Shown: positions 1-6,816 of the stretch, in pieces
Position numbering within the stretch: the first letter of the stretch is position 1
Layout: the number at the start of each line of letters is the position of its first letter
Source of the DNA: Stramenopiles sp. TOSAG23-2
Taxonomy: Eukaryota > Sar
Length of the DNA: 13,812 nt
Assembly: GCA_900128395.1 (NCBI GenBank)
Contig: LT649783.1
Span: forward strand, 1-13,812
Direction of reading: 5' to 3'
Translations under genes and position numbers: made by a program
Notes under the pieces: generated by a model
Seen by the model: only the letters and a program-made list of their open reading frames with translations
Database searches by the model: none
Told to the model about the DNA's origin: nothing

Positions 1-18
1 CAAATCGATTTTTCATAT

Positions 19-159
19 TGTAACAAGTATAAAATACCGAAATGTGCTATATGGACAATTACATGTATAATGTAACAAGACAAACATACCAAATTACACC
101 TATCAAAAAAAATAAATTTCGTTCATAGGAACAATTTTATAATTCAATATTGTAACAAG
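19..159. repeat. Three dispersed copies of TGTAACAAG
   Basis: The 9-mer TGTAACAAG occurs at 19-27, 71-79 and 151-159, all on the plus strand. The first and third copies extend to ATTGTAACAAG. The core TTGTAACAA is a short dyad (TTGT-A-ACAA), so a protein-binding site is conceivable. Chance is not excluded in such AT-rich DNA, and no function is assigned. Confidence 0.35.
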
Positions 160-473
160 CACAAGTTTAGAAATTAACCTTAAATTAAAGCCTATTCCCA
201 TGGTAACATTTTTTTTTGGCGTTTTTTGCATTAATTATGTGAGAGACCCTTTGAAGCGTTGCACTCTGAATAAGTAAAATTCAAATAGATAAAATAATTA
301 AATAAAAATACAAAAAAACATACTAATTAATATAAATAAATAAATTAAATAAAATACTTAAAATAATAAAAATCAAATTGATACACCCATGAACGCTTCT
401 GGACAGGGGATTACGTTCTCGTTGGACTGTGTTTTTTTGCCAGCCAGCCAGTGTAAATTCCTATTGTCCTTGG

Positions 474-690
474 TTATAAATTTTAAGTTTTGCGTAGGAT
501 GCACTAAATTTAACACACAGGACACACACAGGACTATGGTGAACGGGCTTTTTAATATTAATATGTTCGTGCGTTCCGTAAACCGGTACACATAAATAGC
601 GTTAGACACATATATATATATTTATAAATTTTAAGTTTTGCGTAGGATGCACTAAATTTAACACACAGGACTATGGTTATGAACGGGCTG
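474..690 (+). repeat. Diverged direct repeat, about 70 bp, two copies
   Basis: A block beginning TTATAAATTTTAAGTTTTGC and running through TAGGATGCACTAAATTTAACACACAGGAC lies at 474-550 and again at 622-690, an offset of 148 bp. The copies differ by indels: the first has an extra ACACACAGGAC, the second an extra TAT before GAACGGGCT. Both end in GAACGGGCT. The separation and the indels suggest an older duplication than the perfect tandem repeats elsewhere in the window. Confidence 0.8.
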
Positions 691-779
691 GCCGATTATT
701 AGGGTTGTTTGGACTTTTTTTTTTTTGTATGTTTGAAAAAAGTGCTACAATAATTCAAAAATAATTTCATTACATTATA

Positions 780-867
780 GTCATCCTCACACACCATATG
801 TAGAAGAATATGTAGAAATAATAATCATCCATATTATATGTAGAAATACTACTTTCATCCAGATTAT
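780..867 (+). repeat. Degenerate short tandem repeats (TCATCC / TATGTAGAA)
   Basis: TATGTAGAA recurs three times (about 797, 809 and 837) and TCATCC recurs three times (about 781, 825 and 854) within 90 bp, roughly 60-150 bp upstream of the ATG at 928. They look like decayed tandem units. They could contribute to the promoter or leader of the downstream gene, but nothing shows this directly. Confidence 0.5.
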
Positions 868-927
868 CCTTTTCCTCAAAATTCTTCTATATATATATAT
901 ATCGCCCTCTCGGTCTTATATATAAAC

Positions 928-1164
928 ATGGCGACTACTTCTACTACTACTACTAATGTTGATGTAAATCAATTAACAACAAGGTATGTTGGAAAATTAG
1001 ATGTTTGGAAATTTGGATATGGATCCAATATGTCACAAGAATTTTTACGTAATAAAAAAAATTTAAATCCAATAGAATGTAAACAATGTATATTAGAAGG
1101 ATGGAAAATTAGATGTTTGGAAATTTGGATATGGATCCAATATGTCACAAGAATTTTTACGTAA
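928..1164 (+). CDS. N-terminal part of GGCT-like gene, cut off by frameshifting duplication
   Basis: This frame begins at an ATG (928) after the leader TATATAAAC and supplies the true N-terminus of the gamma-glutamylcyclotransferase-like protein: a Thr-rich start, then DVWKFGYGSN, the substrate-binding loop typical of the family. It runs into the second copy of a 112-bp tandem duplication in the wrong frame and stops at 1164, giving 78 residues. The main downstream frame (1142-2023) continues the same protein, so the two frames are one gene broken by the duplication. Removing one 112-nt unit would give a single continuous frame of roughly 350 residues. Whether splicing does this, the gene is dead, or the duplication is an assembly error cannot be decided from the sequence. 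Confidence 0.6.
   Translation: MATTSTTTTNVDVNQLTTRYVGKLDVWKFGYGSNMSQEFLRNKKNLNPIECKQCILEGWKIRCLEIWIWIQYVTRIFT
988..1099 (+). other. Candidate duplication-derived intron (112 nt)
   Basis: A GT at 988-989 and an AG at 1098-1099 bracket exactly 112 nt, the length of the tandem unit. Removing it joins codon 20 (Tyr) to GAT-GGA-AAA in the second copy and gives one open frame to the stop at 2023, changing only Val21 to Asp relative to the unduplicated reading. The donor (GTTGGA) is poor compared with the GTAAGT donor of the methyltransferase intron in this window. An alternative is 1049-1112 (donor GTAATA, 64 nt), which also restores frame but duplicates the GYGSN loop. The nearby GTATGT at 984 is a better donor, but I find no acceptor in the next 240 nt that restores frame. 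This is speculative and needs transcript data. Confidence 0.25.
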
Positions 1165-1214
1165 TAAAAAAAATTTAAATCCAATAGAATGTAAACAATG
1201 TATATTAGAAGGAT
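990..1214 (+). repeat. Perfect 112-bp tandem duplication inside a coding exon
   Basis: Positions 990-1102 and 1102-1214 are identical as read, at an offset of 112 bp, sharing one base at the junction. The left boundary reads TATGTTGGAAA, the junction AAGGATGGAAA and the right boundary AAGGATTTGAG, so at most one base of microhomology is involved. Because 112 is not a multiple of three, the duplication shifts the frame of the GGCT-like gene and removes the GYGSN loop from the main downstream frame. Confidence 0.95.
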
Positions 1215-2023
1215 TTGAGCTTTTTTTTCCAAAAGGAAAAGGAATAGATTTCGTTGAGCCTTCCTTTGCTACCACAAGGCGAAACCCAGATAGTTATGTG
1301 CATGGCGTTGCTACTAAATTTTCAATTAAAGATGCAGAAAGTTTAAATAAACAAGAAGCAGTTGGTCGTGCATATAATCTCGAAGTTGCTAAAGTTTTAT
1401 TGTATGATGGAAAAACATATATGGACGTTGAAATTTATGTACAAGCAAAACCATTGAAACCAAATCATCCAGCTGGATGTTGTTCAAAACGCTATCGCAA
1501 TATATTGGTGAATGGTGCTATTGAAATGAAATTGGATCAAACTTGGATTGACAAATTATCGAGTATGCCTATATACAAACCATCGGAAGAGACATTAGCA
1601 CGGCGTTCATCTTGTATACCACCATTTGATAAATTGCCTGTTATGACTATAGACCAATTAAAAAAATATAATGGTCAAGCAGATGATTTGGATAAATATC
1701 CACATTATATATCTAGTTGTGGTTATATATTTCAACATAAAACATTTTTCAAAGTTTATCATGGACGTGATATTACATATAGAAATATTTTACATCGACG
1801 TGGAATAAATTTAGATACAAATGATGATGGTGGAATTAGTCCATTTCCACGTCTAAGTAAATTAAATGCGGAGGAATTGGAATATTGTTTAATGTATCGG
1901 GATCGATTTATTTTTAAATCGGAAGGGCAAAAACCAATTGCTATCTTGAAAGAATTTTGGGAAGAACAAGATACAGATTTAAAAGGAGTATATGAGAATA
2001 ATATTTTGTCGAAAATAAATTAA
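1142..2023 (+). CDS. Gamma-glutamylcyclotransferase-like (GGCT/AIG2-type) protein, N-terminus displaced
   Basis: This family releases 5-oxoproline from gamma-glutamyl peptides in glutathione turnover, in the cytosol. The 293-residue frame contains the family body: FELFFPKGKGIDFVEPSFAT, HGVATKFSIKDAE, then LNKQEAV, whose Glu72 aligns with the catalytic Glu of GGCT (the QEG region), and a beta-strand pair ending EIYVQAKP. A longer C-terminal half follows (RYRNILVNGA, PSEETLARR, GRDITYRN, RRGINLDTNDDGG), as in larger eukaryotic homologues rather than the roughly 190-residue animal enzyme. The expected YGSN loop is encoded just upstream in the same frame (WKFGYGSN before M1), but an in-frame TAG at 1094 sits between it and any ATG. 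Starting at 1142 therefore loses the substrate loop, and such a protein would probably be inactive. The real gene most likely starts at 928. The family call is firm; the exact substrate is not. Confidence 0.75.
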   Translation: MSQEFLRNKKNLNPIECKQCILEGFELFFPKGKGIDFVEPSFATTRRNPDSYVHGVATKFSIKDAESLNKQEAVGRAYNLEVAKVLLYDGKTYMDVEIYVQAKPLKPNHPAGCCSKRYRNILVNGAIEMKLDQTWIDKLSSMPIYKPSEETLARRSSCIPPFDKLPVMTIDQLKKYNGQADDLDKYPHYISSCGYIFQHKTFFKVYHGRDITYRNILHRRGINLDTNDDGGISPFPRLSKLNAEELEYCLMYRDRFIFKSEGQKPIAILKEFWEEQDTDLKGVYENNILSKIN

Positions 2024-2218
2024 GTTTTTTTTATAAAAAATAATAATAAATGATACGTATATATTTATACGTATATCGATATGATACGAACATTTGAATT
2101 TAAAAGGAGTATATGAGAATAATATTTTGTCGAAAATAAATTAAGTTTTTTTTATAAAAAATAATAATAAATGATACGTATATATTTATACGTATATCGA
2201 TATGATACGAACATTTGA
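1977..2218 (+). repeat. Perfect 121-bp tandem duplication over the stop codon and 3' UTR
   Basis: Positions 1977-2097 are repeated exactly and adjacently at 2098-2218. The unit holds the last 15 codons and the TAA stop of the GGCT-like gene, a T8 run, AATAATAATAAA and a hairpin. The first copy is read in frame to its stop, so the second is harmless to the protein and lies in the 3' untranslated region. The identity of the copies suggests a very recent event or an assembly artefact. Confidence 0.95.
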
Positions 2219-2710
2219 TACGCGAGTATATTAAATTTTATATATTTACGCGAGTATTAAACATATATAATATTTAAAATATATATAAAACATATTTTTA
2301 AAAAATATAATATTCTCTTTTTGCTTTATATAATAAATTTACATATATATATATATATCTAGTTAGGATAAAGTCTACGACTAACTTAAGCTTTGAAATA
2401 CGTAGTAATATATATACTTCGTTACGGAAGTTGTATAAAAATGAACACTCTCTTATTTTTTTTTATTTTTTTTATAAAAAAATTATATGTATCAATACTC
2501 TCCTCTCTCTTTTCTTTTATTTCTTTCACAAAAATAGTACATTTTACTATTTGTTATAAACACACGCATCTTTCTTCATATGTACGATAATTCTCGCTCA
2601 TACAAGTGAAAAAATAAATAATACTTCGTACGAATATTTAAAATATATTACGAATTCGTATATTCAAATATGATATATAAAACTTTCATCTCTGTGTAAT
2701 CTTTGTATTT
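2024..2710. other. Convergent spacer between GGCT-like and kinesin genes
   Basis: Both flanking genes point into this very AT-rich segment, so it should hold two 3' ends. It contains most of the second 121-bp repeat copy, two copies of the ATACGTATA hairpin, a TA microsatellite around 2342-2358 and several AATAAA-like strings that carry little weight at this base composition. A 65-codon plus-strand frame at 2393-2590 is Phe/Ile/Ser-rich low complexity with no family resemblance, so I do not call it. Confidence 0.6.
2053..2074. other. Perfect 9-bp-arm hairpin in 3' UTR, copied at 2174-2195
   Basis: ATACGTATA and TATACGTAT form a perfect inverted repeat around a 4-nt loop TATT, about 30 nt after the stop codon at 2023. 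The 121-bp duplication copies it exactly at 2174-2195. It could be an RNA 3'-end or stability element, but it is AT-rich and weak, so no function is claimed. Confidence 0.45.
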
Positions 2711-5700
2711 TTACTTCCTTTGTCGTTTTGAATTATGTAAGTTAGAACGTCCAGTTGCTGGACGTATTCTAGATTGTTTACTATTATGCAAACGGCTACC
2801 GCTACTACTCTCAGGTGCAGTGGATGGTCTACTATTACCATGACCGGAAACATTTTTTTTTGCCCGTCCAAGTTCCGTTTGATTAACACTTTTAGCAAAA
2901 CGTAACGAACACATTGTTTCATTGGATGATTTTGTAGTTGGTGAGACATTTACTATCATCATTGTTTTACCATTTCCACTTAAGCATCCTTGTAGCATAA
3001 ACGTTAATTTTGAATTTCTGAATGGAACGTGTTTACTTTTTTTAGCCAGTGCATCGAATACATCAACTAAACTGCTTAAACTTTTATTAATTGCCAATGT
3101 TTCCTTTAATCTATCACCACTAACTTTGGAACGATCTAAGCGTTCGCTACCGGCAAGGTCCACAAGGTTTAAACTTCCAATTACTTCCGTTCCACGTTTT
3201 TCATTTTGGCCAACTAATTTCAATGTAAAACAACAATGACTGCGGCTAGAGTTTTTATTCATAGATGTTGCTGCAATAGATTTATTGCGTTGTGCACGAG
3301 CTAATAAACCTTCCAATTGATTATAGTCGTTTAACACTTCTTCATTTAAACCATCAATATTAACACCTGCTTTTGTATGGCGTATTGTGTATTTTTTATT
3401 TGGATCTTTTGTACTACTAGCACTAAATAAATCGTTCACACTTTCATTGTAAATTTCTAAAAATGACGTTTTGATTGTATATACCCAACCATCATTCTTC
3501 ATCTTTTCACTAGTGCGCAAAATTTGTTCCACTGCTCTAGGTATTATACCACGCATTTCTTCATTATCCAGCGATCCTTGCATCGTATGCGTTTTACCAC
3601 TTCCAGTTTGACCATAGCTAAATATGCAAACTTGATAACCATCTAATGCACTTTGTATTAAATCACTGACGTCATCAAATACATCTTTATTAGTTGTGGT
3701 ATCATCAAAAACTTTATCAAAATTGAATGCTGCGTTTCCTTTCTTTGGATCGCTTCGTTGCAATGTAACGAATGAAGCATGTTTATCGCATTTGACGGCA
3801 CCAAATTCATTTGATTCTTCATTTGGTTCGTTACCAAGCAATGGTCTTACACGTACGGCTACACGTACATTTCCGCGCAATTCTTGTACTAAATTATGCA
3901 ATTTTCTACGCTCAGCTTCACGGGAATAAATCTTATCTTCCAACTCTTTGATCTTTTTCTCCGCTTCAAGCAATTGCACGGCATGTTCTGAAGCTGTACC
4001 TAATTGCTTTTTCAATGTCTCGTTTTCCACTGATAATTTACATATTTTTTCCATTTGTTCCTGTTGGGATGCACCTTGATTTGCAGTAAAAGCAGCTAAT
4101 TGTGTATCTAATGAATCTTTCTTATCCGATATCATGGTTAAATTGGTTTTTGTTTCCATTAATTCCTCATTAGCTTTAGTATATTTTTCATTTAATTCTT
4201 TATAATCATCTTGATGTCGCTTTACCATTTTTGTTTTTTCCACTCGCATTACATTTAATTCAGTTTCAAAAGTTTTGATTTGAAATTCTTGCGTTGTTCG
4301 TGTACCTTCGGATGTTGTTAACTTATCAGTTAAAATTGCTTTTTCCTCACTTAACGTTTGGTTTGTTACTTTCATTTCATTTACATTTTCTTCCAATGCA
4401 CTTTTCTCTTCTTTCAACGTTGCTATGTCGGAAACAGCATCTTCGTAATCACGTGTCATTTTTGTCAAATCAGCTTCTGATTTAGCTAATTTTTGTTCCA
4501 ACTCACGTCGTTCCTCATTTATTTTTGCTAATTTTTCAGATAATTCTAATTTTTCAATACGAAATTCTTCACATCGTTTCTCACTCATTTGTAATGTTTG
4601 TTTTAATCCATCAGTCATGCGATCTGATTGCGAATCTTTATCTGATAATCGTTCCCTTAAATGCTCAATTTCGGAGCTCGTTTTTGCTGCATTGATTTCA
4701 AGTTTATGCAAGCTTTCTTTTTGATCATTGATTTGATTGTTTAATTTTGTAATTTCCTCTTTTGCATATGCTTCTTTCGCTTCTAGAACAGCATAATTTT
4801 TATTCGAGTTTTCCAATTCAGTTGTTTTTGCTGCTATTTCACTTTGTAAGGTTGCAATTTTTTCAGTTAACGAGCAACGCTCAGTTTCAAATTCTTTGCG
4901 CAACTTTTCTTGTTGTTGCAACGATTCTTCTTGAGCATCATTCGCTTTTGAATTGAATTTCTCCTCCATTAACATACATTCCTCCCGTTTAGTTTCTAAT
5001 TGTTTGGATAAATTAACAATTTTTTCTTTACTTACAGCATCTTCTTGCTCCATATTTACTAATTTATTTTTAAATGATTCCAAATCTTTTTCCAACTCCG
5101 TTATTTTAACATTTAATTGTTCCCGTTCTACACGGAATTCTTGTTTTTCATTGCTAAAATTGGTATTTTCTTTTGACAATACTTGAATTTTCAAATTCAA
5201 TGCATTAACTTCTTGTTCCAACGAGCGTGCTGATGCAGCTAATTTTTCACATTCAACACGTACTTCATGATCTTCATTATTCATTTTCATTTCAATTCGA
5301 GATGCATCTTCAATAAATTTTTTCACTGGACGAATACAATTTGCTCCAGCGGATTTTCTTAAGTCCATCCATGCACTTTTGAACGCATCCGCACGTTTCT
5401 TATGATCATATTTACTTCCTTTTGGTATGTTAGGAAACTTATTAACTTGCTTACGGAATTCTTCAACGACAGCTAAGGTATCTTGCCCTAAATCATTAAT
5501 GCTTTCAGTAATTCTACTAGCACCACTAGCTTTGACACCACTACTGAACTTGCTGCTACTATTAGTCTTAGCACGTGCATTTTTCTTTGTTGATGAAGAT
5601 GATGGGATACCACTTGCTTTAAGCAATTTCTTCTTTTTAGAACTAGATTTTGCAGATGGTTTTGGTATACGCGATCTTACACCGCCGGTCGGAGTTGCAA

Positions 5701-5923
5701 GTTTAGATGTAGTAGTCGTATTATTTCGAATACCTAAACCTTTTTTCCTGATCATATTACCATTTGCACCTTTTGCACGTTTCTCAACAATATTATCAGC
5801 ATTTTCCTTTTGAATACTTTTCGCACCATTTGTAGCAGTGCTTGTTGTTCCATCAAGCGACTTACGTTTTCTATTTGACGTAGTTGATGTAAGCCTTGTA
5901 GGATTATGTAACGGGGAATCCAT
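2711..5923 (-). CDS. Kinesin-14 (C-terminal motor kinesin, HSET/KIFC1/Ncd type)
   Basis: This is a minus-end-directed microtubule motor, of the class that bundles and focuses spindle microtubules. The start is the ATG at 5923; an in-frame GTG at 5941 is not a credible eukaryotic start. That gives 1070 residues. Residues 1 to about 140 are a basic Ser/Lys/Arg-rich tail (RKRKS, SSKKKK), suited to ATP-independent microtubule binding and nuclear import, with a KEN motif at 39-41. From about 200 to 680 lies a long charged coiled coil for dimerisation. The neck ends RRKLHNLVQELRGN, the signature of the kinesin-14 neck-motor junction. The motor spans about 684-1014: GQTGSGKT P-loop at 771-778, SSRSH switch I at 892-896 and DLAGSE switch II at 922-927. 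All are intact, so it should be an active ATPase. A short basic Ser-rich tail ends in KRQRK. No intron is needed. It is convergent with the GGCT-like gene and divergent from the UbiA-DoxX gene. Confidence 0.95.
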   Translation of the reverse strand: MDSPLHNPTRLTSTTSNRKRKSLDGTTSTATNGAKSIQKENADNIVEKRAKGANGNMIRKKGLGIRNNTTTTSKLATPTGGVRSRIPKPSAKSSSKKKKLLKASGIPSSSSTKKNARAKTNSSSKFSSGVKASGASRITESINDLGQDTLAVVEEFRKQVNKFPNIPKGSKYDHKKRADAFKSAWMDLRKSAGANCIRPVKKFIEDASRIEMKMNNEDHEVRVECEKLAASARSLEQEVNALNLKIQVLSKENTNFSNEKQEFRVEREQLNVKITELEKDLESFKNKLVNMEQEDAVSKEKIVNLSKQLETKREECMLMEEKFNSKANDAQEESLQQQEKLRKEFETERCSLTEKIATLQSEIAAKTTELENSNKNYAVLEAKEAYAKEEITKLNNQINDQKESLHKLEINAAKTSSEIEHLRERLSDKDSQSDRMTDGLKQTLQMSEKRCEEFRIEKLELSEKLAKINEERRELEQKLAKSEADLTKMTRDYEDAVSDIATLKEEKSALEENVNEMKVTNQTLSEEKAILTDKLTTSEGTRTTQEFQIKTFETELNVMRVEKTKMVKRHQDDYKELNEKYTKANEELMETKTNLTMISDKKDSLDTQLAAFTANQGASQQEQMEKICKLSVENETLKKQLGTASEHAVQLLEAEKKIKELEDKIYSREAERRKLHNLVQELRGNVRVAVRVRPLLGNEPNEESNEFGAVKCDKHASFVTLQRSDPKKGNAAFNFDKVFDDTTTNKDVFDDVSDLIQSALDGYQVCIFSYGQTGSGKTHTMQGSLDNEEMRGIIPRAVEQILRTSEKMKNDGWVYTIKTSFLEIYNESVNDLFSASSTKDPNKKYTIRHTKAGVNIDGLNEEVLNDYNQLEGLLARAQRNKSIAATSMNKNSSRSHCCFTLKLVGQNEKRGTEVIGSLNLVDLAGSERLDRSKVSGDRLKETLAINKSLSSLVDVFDALAKKSKHVPFRNSKLTFMLQGCLSGNGKTMMIVNVSPTTKSSNETMCSLRFAKSVNQTELGRAKKNVSGHGNSRPSTAPESSSGSRLHNSKQSRIRPATGRSNLHNSKRQRK

Positions 5924-6816
5924 ATTGAAAATTTTTGTCACTCGTATTGTATTTTAATAAATGTTTTCTTATATATAAACAAAACAAAAATTCAATAAAA
6001 AGAGTATAGAAAGATTGTGTAATTAATTTCTTCTACTATAATAGTAATTATTATCGTTTTTAATATGTAACTATTCGAAATTTATACTAACGAATAATAT
6101 CATGCAAAATCACACACAGACACACACAGAGAGATAGATTGATAGAAGAAATACTTTTCTCTTTGTTTTGTCAGTTTGTTTCTTTCTTCTTTGATATATT
6201 TCTTTAAACACAGACGTATATATCTACTATTGTATATATTGATTCCCGTGATGATATAAATATAATATTTATGTTTAATGCTATTGCTATGCTATGAAAT
6301 CCTAACGTTTACTTTTTCCAAATGCTGTGTTTTGTTAAATTTTTAACCGCTCAGATCGTCCCTCAAAAAAAATGCTGCTTCTGTGGATATTTGATCAAAA
6401 ATATGCTTTCCAGTATACTTTTAGTATAAAATATATACCCTATCAGTATTTCCTTTGCTATTCCCATGTAGTTGTCGTTATCGAATTCGTTCTCTCGTTC
6501 TCTCAAAGACACGACCCAACAACGACCGTATCGAAAAACAACTTCTCCTTTTATTACCACACAATATACTGTATGTTGAGGACAAAAAAATAGAAATGGA
6601 AAGGAATGAATAGACATGCAGTAACACATCTGTATATATTTTATATATATATATATATGTATGTCTCATAGATAAGGTTATAAGTTACAATAATTCGATC
6701 AATATATAAATTATATACAAGTAAAAGAGTATTATATATATATATATATCAAGATATAATATAACAAAGATACATCTATATACAGAGAGATTAAATAATA
6801 ATTATTTACGAAAAGA
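5924..6816. other. Divergent intergenic region (kinesin / UbiA-DoxX promoters)
   Basis: About 0.9 kb separates the start codons of two divergent genes, so both promoters should lie here. A TATATATAA-like stretch at about 5969-5980 sits roughly 50 nt upstream of the kinesin ATG on the minus strand. TA microsatellites lie at about 6642-6658 and 6733-6749 on the UbiA side. A CA/GA-rich patch (ACACACAGACACACACAGAG region) lies near 6112-6135, and a GC-richer part at about 6470-6540 includes CTCTCGTTCTCTC. Short frames on both strands at 6363-6669 overlap one another and look like chance. I see no tRNA or other RNA gene. Confidence 0.55.

Larger units (their letters stand above)
1..927. other. Non-coding spacer upstream of the GGCT-like gene
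   Basis: No convincing gene is seen here. The segment is mostly A/T, with a GC-richer island at about 380-700. That island carries overlapping short open frames on both strands (389-595 plus, 373-609 minus), but neither resembles a known family and a diverged direct repeat cuts through them. The spacer contains three copies of TGTAACAAG, the 474-690 repeat pair, degenerate TATGTAGAAATA-type repeats and a TA microsatellite at about 888-902. It presumably includes the promoter of the plus-strand gene that starts at 928. A relic of a mobile element in the GC-richer island is possible but cannot be shown. Confidence 0.6.

Noticed and set aside
373-609. Short overlapping open frames on both strands (68-78 codons)
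   Set aside because: They lie in repeated non-coding DNA, overlap each other, have no family resemblance, and the duplicated copy at 622-690 does not preserve the frame.
984-1112. GTATGT at 984 as donor of an intron ending at 1112 in the GGCT-like gene
   Set aside because: It is a better donor by sequence, but splicing to the AG at 1112 removes 129 nt and leaves the downstream body out of frame; no in-phase acceptor was found nearby.
2393-2590. 65-codon plus-strand frame
   Set aside because: Phe/Ile/Ser-rich low complexity in AT-rich spacer, overlapping the expected 3' region of two convergent genes.
3665-3675. CTGACGTCATC, a CRE-like palindrome
   Set aside because: It lies inside the kinesin motor coding sequence (DVSD region), where the codons explain it.
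2922-5813. Several plus-strand frames opposite the kinesin gene
   Set aside because: They are antisense shadows of the coiled-coil and motor coding sequence with no recognisable domains.
5924-5941. N-terminal extension of the kinesin to a GTG at 5941
   Set aside because: GTG is not a normal eukaryotic start; the ATG at 5923 opens the same frame six codons later.
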